Positions 36,750 through 47,062 of a stretch of DNA of 64,000 nucleotides are shown in pieces. How positions within the stretch are numbered: position 1 is the stretch's first letter; the number at the start of each line of letters is the position of its first letter. This stretch comes from Vibrio rhodolitus. GTDB taxonomy: Bacteria; Pseudomonadota; Gammaproteobacteria; Enterobacterales; Vibrionaceae. The stretch is taken from assembly GCF_003350325.1 (NCBI RefSeq), contig NZ_QLYZ01000009.1, forward strand, positions 62,001 to 126,000, given 5' to 3'. The translations under genes were made by a program, and so were the position numbers. The notes under the pieces were generated by a model, which searched no databases, was not told the DNA's origin, and was given only the letters and a program-made list of their open reading frames with translations.

Positions 36750-39700
36750 TACACTGCCTCCGCTTCTTTTTGTTCTGCTTCAGCCTTACGCTTTTGAAGT
36801 ACAGCTTTGTAATCGCGTGGCATCACTTTCACCATGCTCTCTAGGCTTACTTCAAAATTGTCTAGGAAAGACTGAGCCACTTCACTTCCTGTGAACTGAA
36901 CATGCTTAGTTAACATGTCGAGTAGTAGGTCTTTGTCTTCTTGCTCGATTGGATCGAGGTCAACCAGTTCAGGGTTAAGCTTCGATTCAAAATCACCGGA
37001 TTTATCCCAAACGTAGGCGACACCGCCACTCATACCAGCAGCAAAATTACGTCCAGTCGAACCAAGGATAATCGCAGCACCACCCGTCATGTATTCACAA
37101 CCGTGGTCACCCACACCTTCTACTACGACTTTCGCGCCTGAGTTACGCACACAGAAACGCTCGCCTGCAAGACCGCGGATGAAAGACTCACCTGAGGTTG
37201 CACCATAGAAACATACGTTACCGACCACGATGTTATCTTCAGCAACGATGCTTGAGTTGGCATCTGGATAAAGTACTAGCGTACCGCCAGAGAGACCTTT
37301 ACCCCAGTAATCGTTGGCATCACCTTCCACTTCGAACTTAACGCCCTTAGCTAGGAATGCACCGAACGATTGACCTGCTGAACCTTTGAACTTGACGTTC
37401 ATTGGCTGAGGTAGACCGTTGTCTTTGTACACTTTCGAAATTTCGTTCGACAGCATCGTACCCGCAGAGCGGTCGGTGTTGACGATAGGGAACTCAGCTG
37501 TGACCGCTTCGCCTTTCTCTAGCGCAGGGATTGCTGCTTGAATAAGCTTGCGATCCAACACCGATTCAAGGTTATGGTTTTGCTGGGTTTGACAGAAGAT
37601 ACCGTCTTCCGCTCGCGCTTCTTCCACGTGAAGGACAGGCGTTAGATCTAGGTTCTTGTATTTCCAATGCGATACGTCTTGGCGAACTTTCAGTTTCTTA
37701 CCTTGACCGACCATCTCATCGATAGTGCGGAAGCCAAGTTCTGCCATGATTTCACGTAGGCCTTCTGCCATGTATTGGAAGAAGGTTACAACATCTTCTA
37801 CGCGACCATCAAAACGTTCACGTAGCGTCTTGTTCTGCGTTGCGATACCGACAGGACAGGTGTTCTTATGACACTTACGCATCATGATACAGCCTTCAAC
37901 CACAAGTGCTGCGGTTGCCACGCCCCATTCTTCTGCACCGAGCAGTGTTGCAACGGCCAGGTCACGTGGTGTCTTCATCTGACCATCTGCTTGAACCACG
38001 ATACGGTTACGTAGACCGTTTTTCAGTAGCGTCTGGTGAGTTTCCGCTAGACCCAATTCCCAAGGAAGACCGGTATGGCGGATTGACGACATTGGTGATG
38101 CACCTGTACCACCATCAAAACCAGCAATCAGTACCACGTCAGCTTTCGCTTTCGCTACACCTGAAGCGATGGTACCTACACCTGCTTCTGATACTAGTTT
38201 GACGTTAACGCGGCCTTTACGGTTAGCGTTCTTCAAGTCGTAGATGAGCTGCGCCAAATCTTCGATTGAGTAGATATCGTGGTGTGGCGGTGGAGAAATC
38301 AGACCCACTCCAGGGGTTGAGTGACGAGTCGCACCGATCCAGTCATCGACCTTATCGCCCGGTAGCTGACCACCTTCACCTGGTTTTGCGCCCTGAGCCA
38401 TTTTGATTTGTAGCTCTTCCGCGTTGGTTAGATAGTAAGAGGTTACGCCGAAACGACCTGATGCTACCTGCTTGATTGCGGAGCGTTCCCAGTCTCCGTT
38501 TTCTTTTGGTTCAAAGCGGATTGGGTCTTCACCACCTTCACCTGAGTTCGACTTCGCGCCAAGGCGGTTCATCGCTACAGCAAGGGTTGAGTGCGCTTCG
38601 TAAGAGATCGAACCAAACGACATTGCACCCGTGGCAAAGCGTTTTACGATGCTCTCAATTGGTTCTACTTCAGCAAGTGGCACCGAACCGGCTGGGTTTT
38701 TAATAAACTCTAGCTGGCTACGTAGCGTAACGGCATTGTCACCTTGCTTATCAACGGCAGCAGCATATTGCTTGAACTGATCGTAGTTCTTATTACGCGT
38801 TGACTCTTGCAGCAAAGAAATGGTTTCTGGGTTAAATAGGTGTTTTTCACCGCGCTGTTTCCACTGATAAACGCCGCCCACATCCAGAACTTGGATAGGA
38901 ATGTCACGTTGTGGGTAACCATAGCGGTGGCGGATCAGTACTTCTTTGGCGATATCATCCAGAGTGAGACCTTGGATACGTGAGACCGTACCTGTGAAGT
39001 ATTTATCCACGACTGATTTGTGAATACCAAGCGCTTCGAAAATCTGTGCGCCATGGTAAGACTGCAGCGTAGAAATACCCATCTTCGAGAAGATCTTGAG
39101 TAGTCCGCCGTTTACTGCCTTACGGTAGTTGTCGAACAGATCGCGCGGGTTCGCCTGTGGATCCAGCTTCTTAGTGCGTTGCAGTTCAACGATGGTTTCG
39201 ATAACCAAGTAAGGGTTAACTGCGTTCGCACCGTAGCCTAATAGTGTCGCGAAGTGATGTGTTTCACGCGCATCGCCAGTTTCAACGACGATATCACACT
39301 TAGCACGTAGACCTTTGCGGATCAGGTGATGATGCACGGCACCTACTGCCAGCATCGCTGGGATAGCTGCGTGGTTAGAGTTCACCGCACGGTCGGTCAA
39401 CAAGATGATAGAGTAACCATCAATAACCGCGTCTTCTGCGTATTGGCAAATACGTTTTAGTGCGCGCTCAAGTTTGCCTTGATCTTCACTAGCTTGGAAT
39501 ACGATATCGAGCGTTTTTGCTTGTAAGTGCTCGTTATCAATTGCACGTAGTTTCTCTAGTTCAGAGTTTGCCAGTACTGGTGATTCAAGCTCAACTTTTT
39601 GACAGTGCAGCGGCGTTTCGGTTAACAGGTTCTGATCCTTACCTAGGTAAGTATTCAGTGACATAACCATACGCTCACGGATTGGGTCAATAGGTGGGTT

Positions 39701-41287
39701 GGTTACCTGGGCAAACAACTGCTTGAAGTAGTTTGATAGGTGCTGTGATTGATGCGATAGAACCGCTAGTGGCCAGTCGGCACCCATTGCAGAAAGTGGC
39801 TCTTTACCATCGTTCGCCATTGGCACGATGATTTCGTTCACTTCTTCTGAGCTTACACCAAACGCTTGTTGGCGGTGCATTAGGCGCTCAGGAGATGGTT
39901 GGCTGAACTGGTTGCTCGCATCTGGCAGTTTTTTCAGGCTAAGCAGATTCTCTTCAACCCATTTCTCGTAAGGCTGCGCCGTAGCGATAGAATCTTTAAC
40001 TTCTTCGTCAGAGATAATACGACCTTGCTCAAGGTCGGCAACGAAGATACGACCTGGTTGTAGACGACCACGGAACTCAACGTTTTCCGGTGCGATATCC
40101 ACTACACCAGATTCTGATGCCATTACGAGGAAATCATCTTTGGTCACTGTGTAGCGTGACGGACGCAGACCGTTACGGTCAAGCGTAGCACCTACTTGTA
40201 CGCCGTCAGTAAAACATACTGATGCAGGACCATCCCATGGTTCCATAATGTTCGCGTGGTACTGATAGAACGCGCGACGCGTTGGATCCATGTTTTTGTT
40301 TTCTTGCCATGCTTCAGGGATCATCATCATCAATGCATGAGGCAAGCTACGACCGGAAAGAACAAGCAGTTCTAGTGCCATGTCGAAGTTAGATGAGTCT
40401 GAGCTGCCTTCTTGACAGATAGGCAGTAGCATGTCGATTTCAGCTTGAGTGAACAATTCTGATTCTAGAATTGCTTCACGCGCTTTCATCCAGTTTAAGT
40501 TACCGCGAACCGTGTTGATTTCACCGTTGTGGGCAATGTAACGGAAAGGCTGCGCTAGGCGCCATTTCGGGAATGTATTGGTTGAGAAGCGTGAGTGCAC
40601 GAGTGCAAGCGCAGTCACCATGGTTGGGTTCTGCAGATCTAAGAAGTACTGTGGTACTTGCTCAGTGGTTAGCTGACCTTTGTAAACCAGCGTTTTGTAT
40701 GACATTGAGTTGATGTAAAAATCATCGCCAATGTTCGATACGCTTTCTAAGCACACGCGTACGGTGTAGTTACGTAGCACGTATAGTTTGCGCTCTAGCT
40801 CTTCTGGTGTCGTGCCAGGACCGCCGGTAATAAATACATGCTCAAATTGTGGTTCTGTGCTTAGCGGATCTGCGCCGATCATTGAATTGTCGGTTGGCAA
40901 CACACGGTAGCCAATCACTTCAAGATCTAATCGCTTAGCGTTACGCTCGAGAATATCACGACATTGCTCGCGTTTGTGTTGGTCTTTCGGGAAAAGCACC
41001 ACACCAACGCCATACTTTTCAAAAGAAGGTAGCTTAATCCCAAGCTTAACCGCTTCTTCTAAAAGAAACTCATGAGGTTTTTGCAGCAAGATACCTGCGC
41101 CGTCGCCGCTGCATGGATCGCAACCTTGACCACCGCGGTGTTCCATTCGCGCAAGCATGTCCAGAGCCTGAGTCACTACTGCGTGTGATTTACGGTTTTT
41201 TAGGTGAGCAACAAAACCGATACCACAAGCGTCGTGTTCCAATTCAGGAGTGTACAGACCTTGGGTGCTCTGCTCTCTATCTACCAT
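36749..41287 (-). CDS. gltB: GltB, glutamate synthase large subunit
   Basis: A 1512-residue subunit making glutamate from glutamine and 2-oxoglutarate. An N-terminal amidotransferase class II domain follows a short propeptide, with the catalytic cysteine at residue 21 in ELEHDACGIGFV. A central domain, the FMN-binding synthase domain (MSFGSISYEAH, GAKSNSGEGGED) and a C-terminal GXGXG beta-helix follow. The cluster cysteines are in CIMMRKCHKNTCPVG. Full length. The 5' region is long (over 500 bases to the divergent yhcC) and probably holds the regulatory sites. Confidence 0.98.
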   Translation of the reverse strand: MVDREQSTQGLYTPELEHDACGIGFVAHLKNRKSHAVVTQALDMLARMEHRGGQGCDPCSGDGAGILLQKPHEFLLEEAVKLGIKLPSFEKYGVGVVLFPKDQHKREQCRDILERNAKRLDLEVIGYRVLPTDNSMIGADPLSTEPQFEHVFITGGPGTTPEELERKLYVLRNYTVRVCLESVSNIGDDFYINSMSYKTLVYKGQLTTEQVPQYFLDLQNPTMVTALALVHSRFSTNTFPKWRLAQPFRYIAHNGEINTVRGNLNWMKAREAILESELFTQAEIDMLLPICQEGSSDSSNFDMALELLVLSGRSLPHALMMMIPEAWQENKNMDPTRRAFYQYHANIMEPWDGPASVCFTDGVQVGATLDRNGLRPSRYTVTKDDFLVMASESGVVDIAPENVEFRGRLQPGRIFVADLEQGRIISDEEVKDSIATAQPYEKWVEENLLSLKKLPDASNQFSQPSPERLMHRQQAFGVSSEEVNEIIVPMANDGKEPLSAMGADWPLAVLSHQSQHLSNYFKQLFAQVTNPPIDPIRERMVMSLNTYLGKDQNLLTETPLHCQKVELESPVLANSELEKLRAIDNEHLQAKTLDIVFQASEDQGKLERALKRICQYAEDAVIDGYSIILLTDRAVNSNHAAIPAMLAVGAVHHHLIRKGLRAKCDIVVETGDARETHHFATLLGYGANAVNPYLVIETIVELQRTKKLDPQANPRDLFDNYRKAVNGGLLKIFSKMGISTLQSYHGAQIFEALGIHKSVVDKYFTGTVSRIQGLTLDDIAKEVLIRHRYGYPQRDIPIQVLDVGGVYQWKQRGEKHLFNPETISLLQESTRNKNYDQFKQYAAAVDKQGDNAVTLRSQLEFIKNPAGSVPLAEVEPIESIVKRFATGAMSFGSISYEAHSTLAVAMNRLGAKSNSGEGGEDPIRFEPKENGDWERSAIKQVASGRFGVTSYYLTNAEELQIKMAQGAKPGEGGQLPGDKVDDWIGATRHSTPGVGLISPPPHHDIYSIEDLAQLIYDLKNANRKGRVNVKLVSEAGVGTIASGVAKAKADVVLIAGFDGGTGASPMSSIRHTGLPWELGLAETHQTLLKNGLRNRIVVQADGQMKTPRDLAVATLLGAEEWGVATAALVVEGCIMMRKCHKNTCPVGIATQNKTLRERFDGRVEDVVTFFQYMAEGLREIMAELGFRTIDEMVGQGKKLKVRQDVSHWKYKNLDLTPVLHVEEARAEDGIFCQTQQNHNLESVLDRKLIQAAIPALEKGEAVTAEFPIVNTDRSAGTMLSNEISKVYKDNGLPQPMNVKFKGSAGQSFGAFLAKGVKFEVEGDANDYWGKGLSGGTLVLYPDANSSIVAEDNIVVGNVCFYGATSGESFIRGLAGERFCVRNSGAKVVVEGVGDHGCEYMTGGAAIILGSTGRNFAAGMSGGVAYVWDKSGDFESKLNPELVDLDPIEQEDKDLLLDMLTKHVQFTGSEVAQSFLDNFEVSLESMVKVMPRDYKAVLQKRKAEAEQKEAEAV

Positions 41288-41822
41288 AGATACATCCTTC
41301 CAATCTAATTCGGACGCACTGTCGTCAAACGAACTGAATCGCGCGTCACTTCCTTTTAATAGTTTTAATTCGCACCTAACCGAGGTTGATCAGGTTTGAT
41401 TCCCTTCTTTTCTCACAGGAAAAATGTTGCGAGAAAGACAATCCTTGGTGACATCCATTTTACAGCATCACTTTAGTAGTGATTTTTATAGGTGGGGTTG
41501 GTCTATCACCGGTCTCCTTGTCGATTGTTTTGATTCTGGCGATTCCGCCTAACAAGTGAGATCTGTAAGTATCCTACAATTTCTTCGGGCTAAAATGCAA
41601 TCAAAACGCAGCATTGTTGCGCAATTTTTTCGCGCGAGAATTAGGTTTTATGTTTGTATTTTGCCTAAAATTCAGTTTGAAGCACGTTTATTTGCATGTT
41701 TATTGATTTGTGATAGGGATCAAATTGCTTGTTTTGGTTAGTTTGCACTCATTTTTAAAGCTCGATTTGTGTAATTCGATTACATGAATTTTAATGGTTA
41801 TTATTCTCATTAGTGGTCCGAG
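41288..41822. other. Intergenic region gltB/yhcC with a CRP-like site
   Basis: A 535-base AT-rich gap between divergent gltB and yhcC. I see a CRP-like site TGTGATAGGGATCAAA at 41709-41724 (one perfect half, one 4-of-5 half), about 100 bases before yhcC. A small hairpin ATCACT-TTAG-TAGTGAT with a TTTTTA tail lies on the plus strand near 41467-41487. Short frames inside have no coding support. Confidence 0.4.
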
Positions 41823-42752
41823 ATGCAATTACACGAATTGGTTAACACCGTTGGTCAAGATTTACACCGCCGTTATGGCGAGAAAGTCCATAAACTCACG
41901 CTTCACGGTGGCTTTAGCTGTCCTAACCGCGATGGCACGATTGGGCGTGGTGGCTGTACTTTTTGTAATGTTGCATCGTTTGCTGATGAAGAAACGCAAG
42001 TTAAAAGTATCCAAGAGCAATTGACCGATCGAGCTGGCGAAATTGCCCGCGCGAAAAAATACCTCGCTTACTTTCAAGCCTACACCAGTACTTATGCTGA
42101 AGTGCAGGTTTTGAAAAACATGTATGAAGAAGCTCTTAAAGCGGCAGATATCGTCGGCTTATGTGTAGGCACTCGTCCTGACTGCGTGCCTGATGCCGTA
42201 CTTGAACTTCTTTCCGAGTATGTTGAGCAAGGTTATGAAATTTGGCTCGAGCTTGGTCTACAAACCGCTAATAACGACACCTTAAAGCGCATCAATCGTG
42301 GTCATGACTTTGAGTGCTATGCAGAGATCACTCAACGTGCTCGCGCGTTAGGCATTAAAGTATGTACCCACTTAATTGTCGGCTTGCCACGCGAAACGCG
42401 TGAAGACAACGTTAAAACCATGCAACAAGTGCTTGAAGTCGGTACTGACGGGATTAAGTTGCATGGCTTGCATATTGTCGAGGGCAGCACCATGGCGAAA
42501 GCTTGGCGTGCCGGCAAGCTTGAAGCGCCTGAATTAGAAGAGTATGTCGCTATCGCCAGTGAACTGATTCGCATGACGCCAGCGGACGTGGTTTACCATC
42601 GCGTATCTTCCGCGGCGCGTCGTCCAACCTTGCTCTCTCCTTTATGGTGTGAAAACCGCTGGTTAGCAATGACTGAGATTGGCAGAGCACTAAACCGAGA
42701 CGGAGCTCAAGGTTCGCTCATTGGACAGCCGTTTCATTACATTAAGCCTTGA
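41823..42752 (+). CDS. yhcC: Radical SAM protein, YhcC (TIGR01212) family
   Basis: A 309-residue radical SAM protein. The cluster cysteines have the spacing C33-x11-C45-x2-C48 in FSCPNRDGTIGRGGCTFCN, which differs from the usual Cx3Cx2C and is typical of this Elp3-like group. GLCVGTRPDC and ELGLQTANNDTLKRINRGHD follow. The reaction is not known to me. It lies between gltB and arcB as in E. coli, with one extra gene (the GGDEF protein) inserted before arcB. Confidence 0.9.
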   Translation: MQLHELVNTVGQDLHRRYGEKVHKLTLHGGFSCPNRDGTIGRGGCTFCNVASFADEETQVKSIQEQLTDRAGEIARAKKYLAYFQAYTSTYAEVQVLKNMYEEALKAADIVGLCVGTRPDCVPDAVLELLSEYVEQGYEIWLELGLQTANNDTLKRINRGHDFECYAEITQRARALGIKVCTHLIVGLPRETREDNVKTMQQVLEVGTDGIKLHGLHIVEGSTMAKAWRAGKLEAPELEEYVAIASELIRMTPADVVYHRVSSAARRPTLLSPLWCENRWLAMTEIGRALNRDGAQGSLIGQPFHYIKP

Positions 42753-42821
42753 TTAAATAAGAAAAATCTCATAGAAACTGCTATCTTTCAGCCCAACCCA
42801 AGCTAAAGATAGAAAGTCTAT

Positions 42822-44573
42822 ATGATAGAGATGTCGGACAGGTGGATATTTGAGTTTATCCATCTTCATGGAATTGAAATGCTACTTGCAATGGTGCTGC
42901 TGGCATTGATTGCTCAGTTGTATATTCGCTTTCACCGACAAGTAAAGCGGCTGATTGAAGACTCTCCGATCTCCATGATGTTGGTAGAGAGTAAATCAGG
43001 CAAAGTTTTGATTTCCAATCCGGTCGCAACGCGAGTGCTGGGGATCCGCCGAGTCGGTCGCTACTATCTACTGCCAGGTACGCTGAGCCAATCTTTTATC
43101 TTTGAATTGATGGGCTATTTCTCTACTCATAGTTCATCTGGTTACAAAATCGATTGGCCGTTAACGGCTAATCAATCTGTGCGCGTTGAAGTCTACGGTC
43201 GACCGACCAAATATCGCGGTAAAGCCTGCTGGCTATTTTATCTTTCTCCTTATCAACCGGGTGTCGATGAGGTGATGGAGCAAGTCCATTCTTTATCTGT
43301 GATTAAAAGCGCTTTTGAAAACCTTTCTGAACTTATCTTTGTCAAAGGACCGAGCGGGGAAAAGCTATTTACCAACCGAGCATTTGACCGTTTCTGGGGA
43401 GATCGCTTTGATGAAGGTATGCATGAAATAAAAGGCGTCGCTCGAGGGCGCGCCTCGCATCGTCATTGGACGGTAGATAAATTCGGTCGCAGTTGCCTGT
43501 TAGAAACTCACCAAAGCCTGCTTATGTCGCCACAAGGTGAGCCGCTTGGCATGTTGGGGATCAGCCATGATGTTACGGACTGGCATGATATTCAGCGCAA
43601 TCTTCGTGATGAAATGGAAAAGCGTCGCGATACTGAAGTGGCACTGGCGCAGCGTGACACTATTTTACAAAACATTTTGGAAGCCAGTCCGGACTCGATT
43701 GGTATCTTTAATGAGAACATGGTTTACCAAGCGTGCAATAAGCCGTTTGTTAAAGCGTTAGGCATTTCAGATGTGCAAGACTTGATTGGTCATCGTCTGC
43801 AAGATGTGATTGCCGATGATGCCTATAAAAAGCTGGCTGAGAGCGATCATCAAGTGCTGCATGATGGTATTTCGTTACGTTACATCGATCAGATCATCCA
43901 CAGTAATGGTGAGATGACTTGGTATGATGTGGTGAAATCACCATTTCGTGACCCAGGTTCGGGCACTAATGGCGTGCTAGTGATGGCGCGTGATGTGTCT
44001 GAGCGTTATCTCGCGGAACAGAAATTGGCAGAGGCGAATCAAGAGCTTGAAAGACTGAGCTTTATTGACGGTTTGACGCAAATTGCCAACCGTCGCCGCT
44101 TCGATGAGCAGTTGGATTTATTGTGGCATATTCACCTGCGTGAGCAGAAGCCGCTAACCATCATGTTATGTGATATTGACTACTTCAAAGGGTTTAATGA
44201 TCTCTATGGGCACCAAAAAGGTGATGAAGCTTTGATTGGTGTCGCGCAAGCTTTCAAGCAAGTTATTACCCGCTCGAGCGATTGTGTGGCTCGATATGGC
44301 GGCGAAGAATTCGCGTTTATATTGCCCAACACCACCACAGAGGGTGCGAAAGTCTTGGCAGAGCGTATTCATACTGAGGTAGCAAAACTAGCCATTGCTC
44401 ATCAAGCCTCGGATGTGAGTGAGCTTGTTACCGTCAGTATTGGTTTGGTGGCGTTTGTTCCTCACCAACCACAAACGGTTGAGGCAATGGTGGCTTTAGC
44501 AGACAGTGCTCTGTACCAAGCCAAAGCCAATGGTCGCAACCAAACCTGCATACATCACACATCCAGTAATTAA
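42822..44573 (+). CDS. Membrane-anchored PAS-PAS-GGDEF diguanylate cyclase
   Basis: A 583-residue protein. One transmembrane helix (about 17-36) anchors it, with almost nothing outside the membrane. A PAS-like region (about 45-145), a second PAS (about 160-260) and a third PAS (about 278-398) precede GGDEF (about 412-575). The active site is GGEEF (493-497) with a complete RxxD inhibitory site, RSSD at 484-487, exactly five residues before it. So it should be an active, product-inhibited diguanylate cyclase. It lies between yhcC and arcB, 70 bases after yhcC. The signal is unknown; cytoplasmic redox or ligands are possible given the PAS domains and the arcB neighbour. Confidence 0.9.
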   Translation: MIEMSDRWIFEFIHLHGIEMLLAMVLLALIAQLYIRFHRQVKRLIEDSPISMMLVESKSGKVLISNPVATRVLGIRRVGRYYLLPGTLSQSFIFELMGYFSTHSSSGYKIDWPLTANQSVRVEVYGRPTKYRGKACWLFYLSPYQPGVDEVMEQVHSLSVIKSAFENLSELIFVKGPSGEKLFTNRAFDRFWGDRFDEGMHEIKGVARGRASHRHWTVDKFGRSCLLETHQSLLMSPQGEPLGMLGISHDVTDWHDIQRNLRDEMEKRRDTEVALAQRDTILQNILEASPDSIGIFNENMVYQACNKPFVKALGISDVQDLIGHRLQDVIADDAYKKLAESDHQVLHDGISLRYIDQIIHSNGEMTWYDVVKSPFRDPGSGTNGVLVMARDVSERYLAEQKLAEANQELERLSFIDGLTQIANRRRFDEQLDLLWHIHLREQKPLTIMLCDIDYFKGFNDLYGHQKGDEALIGVAQAFKQVITRSSDCVARYGGEEFAFILPNTTTEGAKVLAERIHTEVAKLAIAHQASDVSELVTVSIGLVAFVPHQPQTVEAMVALADSALYQAKANGRNQTCIHHTSSN

Positions 44574-44712
44574 GCCTACTTGGCTTGGGGATTTCTTAGC
44601 TGTGCATGCTGAAAGCAGGTAAGATATCCCCATATGTCGCCACTTCATTATTCTAAATCCAGCAGCGGAACTTTGTGGCGATAGCTGCTGCCTTTTGTCG
44701 CTCGGAGCGCTA

Positions 44713-47058
44713 ATGAAAACCATCAAGAACCTTGCGCAATACTATGTTGATTTGCTCGTCAAACTCGGTATTTTGCGTTTCTCCATTCTTCTGGCTCTTG
44801 CTTTAATCTCTCTTGCCGTGGTTGTCCAAGTTGGCATCACACTATTCCTTAGTGGGCATGTTGATAATATCGATATCGTGCGCTCGGTTTTCTTTGGCTT
44901 AGTGATCACCCCATGGGCTGTCTATTTTCTCTCAGTGGTTGTCGATCAACTCGAAGAGTCGCGTCAAAGACTATCAAAACTGGTTTCTAAGCTAAAAGTG
45001 ATGCGCTCACGAGATTTGGAGTTGAACCAGCAACTGCAACTGAATATTGAAAAGCTCAACCAAGAAATCGAAGATCGTATTAAAGCAGAGGAAGGGCGCG
45101 AAGAAGCGATGAAAGACCTTGAAAACGAGGTTTACCAGCGTGAACGCACCCAGATGGAACTAGCGGAGCGCACCGCGTTGCTGCGCTCTTTTATTGATGC
45201 TTCACCAGATTTGATCTACTACCGCAACGCTGAAGGCGTGTTCTCCGGCTGTAACAAAGCGATGGAAGAGCTGACGGGTAAAAAAGAGTCGCAATTGGTT
45301 GGTTTGACGCCGTGGGATGTCTACAGCAAAGAAGTGGCTCAGCAAATTGTTGAAACGGATGATGCGGTTTTTGCTGACAATCAGGCCATCACCTACGAGC
45401 AGTGGCTCGAATACCCAGATGGTCGCAAAATCTATTTTGAGCTGCGCAAAGTACCTTTCTACAGCAAAGATGGTCGCCATCTTGGTCTGGTTGGTTTTGG
45501 GCGTGATATTACTGAGCGTAAGCGCCACGAAGAGTCGCTGGAAAAAGCGAGTAGAGACAAAACCACCTTTATCTCCACCATTAGTCATGAATTACGCACC
45601 CCACTGAACGGTATTGTTGGCTTGAGTCGTATGTTGCTTGATACGCCAATGACCGATGAGCAGCGTAAACATATGCAGACCATCAATGTTAGTGCGATTA
45701 CCTTAGGTAATATTTTTAATGACATTATTGATATGGATAAGTTTGATCGCCGCAAGTTAGAGCTCTACCCAGCGCCGTTAAACTTTGAAGATTTTGTAGT
45801 TGAGATTGAAAGTATTGCTGCGCTGATGGCTGAGCAAAAAGGGCTGCGTTTTGATCTTGAGCGCCTAAATGATTTGCCAACGGCTATCAGTGCCGATGCG
45901 ACGCGACTACGTCAGGTGCTGTGGAATCTGATCAGTAACGCGATGAAGTTTACGAAAGAGGGCGGCGTAGTCTTGTCCGTCAGTTCAATGATCGAAGACG
46001 GCAATGCGCATATTACGCTGGAGGTGGAAGATACCGGCGTGGGTATTCCTGAATCCGAACTCGATAATATCTTTGCTATGTATTACCAAGTGAAGTCTGA
46101 AAAAGATAACTTACACGCGGTAGGCACAGGCATTGGTTTGGCGGTCTCTAAGCAGCTGATAGAGATGATGCATGGCGATATCATTGTCAGCAGTGAAGAG
46201 GGCTTTGGTAGCACGTTTACTGTGACCATCTGCGTGCCTGTGGCAGAAGAAGCTGAAATCACTAAAGTTGAAGTGACCCATGCTCAGCATGAGTTAAATA
46301 TCTTTATGGTAGAAGATATCGAGCTCAATATTACGGTAGCGCGTTCTCTGTTAGAAAGTATGGGACATGAAGTGACGGTGGCGATGACAGGTCAAGAAGC
46401 GTTGGAAATGTTTGATCCTGAGCTATATGACTTGGTCTTCCTCGATATTCAGTTGCCAGATATGACCGGCTTTGATGTCGCAAAACACTTCCGTGAACTA
46501 TATTCAAACTTGCCTCCGCTGGTGGCGTTAACCGCCAATGTCGTAAAGAACAAACAAGAGTATTACGAACAAGGTATGGACGAGGCATTAAGCAAACCGT
46601 TATCCGTTATTGCGGTACAAGAGGTCATTGCCCTATTTGGTGATCATCAACCGCAAGAGCCGATGCCACACTTACCGGAGCCAGAACCGATGCACGATAG
46701 TGAAGAGATTTACCAAACCATTCTTGATTTAGATATGCTGGAGTCGTACGTCGGTATTGTCGGGGATAAGCCAGTACTGGAAAGTATCAAGATGTTTGAA
46801 GATATGATGCCAGGCTATATCGAGCTACTCGATTCCAATATGGTGGCAAAAGATCAAGAAGGTATCGTATCAGAAGCCCATAAAATTAAAGGGGCGGCGG
46901 GCTCGATTGGTTTGAAACACATTCAAAGTGTCGCGCAGAAAGCTCAATCGCCGGACTTACCGGCTTGGTGGGAAAATATTGATGATTGGGTTGACGAAAT
47001 TAAGAAAGAATATCAGTCTGATATTCAGATTTTAAAAGAGTGGTTAGCACAGAGGTAG
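44713..47058 (+). CDS. arcB: ArcB, aerobic respiration control sensor kinase
   Basis: A 781-residue hybrid histidine kinase, close to the E. coli length. I start at ATG 44713 behind GGAG; an upstream TTG would add six residues. Two N-terminal helices (about 22-44 and 56-77), coiled linker, PAS (about 155-270), kinase with His292 in STISHELRTPLNG, receiver with Asp578, HPt with His723 in EAHKIKGAAGS. Cys180, the key quinone-sensing cysteine of E. coli ArcB, is conserved (FSGCNKAMEE). The second switch cysteine, 241, is Tyr here (DGRKIYFELRKVP). Signals to ArcA. Confidence 0.96.
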   Translation: MKTIKNLAQYYVDLLVKLGILRFSILLALALISLAVVVQVGITLFLSGHVDNIDIVRSVFFGLVITPWAVYFLSVVVDQLEESRQRLSKLVSKLKVMRSRDLELNQQLQLNIEKLNQEIEDRIKAEEGREEAMKDLENEVYQRERTQMELAERTALLRSFIDASPDLIYYRNAEGVFSGCNKAMEELTGKKESQLVGLTPWDVYSKEVAQQIVETDDAVFADNQAITYEQWLEYPDGRKIYFELRKVPFYSKDGRHLGLVGFGRDITERKRHEESLEKASRDKTTFISTISHELRTPLNGIVGLSRMLLDTPMTDEQRKHMQTINVSAITLGNIFNDIIDMDKFDRRKLELYPAPLNFEDFVVEIESIAALMAEQKGLRFDLERLNDLPTAISADATRLRQVLWNLISNAMKFTKEGGVVLSVSSMIEDGNAHITLEVEDTGVGIPESELDNIFAMYYQVKSEKDNLHAVGTGIGLAVSKQLIEMMHGDIIVSSEEGFGSTFTVTICVPVAEEAEITKVEVTHAQHELNIFMVEDIELNITVARSLLESMGHEVTVAMTGQEALEMFDPELYDLVFLDIQLPDMTGFDVAKHFRELYSNLPPLVALTANVVKNKQEYYEQGMDEALSKPLSVIAVQEVIALFGDHQPQEPMPHLPEPEPMHDSEEIYQTILDLDMLESYVGIVGDKPVLESIKMFEDMMPGYIELLDSNMVAKDQEGIVSEAHKIKGAAGSIGLKHIQSVAQKAQSPDLPAWWENIDDWVDEIKKEYQSDIQILKEWLAQR

Positions 47059-47062
47059 CAAT

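Noticed and set aside
41556-41741. 61-codon plus-strand frame in the gltB/yhcC gap
   Set aside because: No ribosome binding site, odd composition, and overlaps the CRP-like site; no support as a gene.
41793-41815. Possible Fur box just before yhcC (GAGAAT AATAAC CATTA on the minus strand)
   Set aside because: Only about two-thirds of the positions match and AT-rich vibrio gaps give many such hits.
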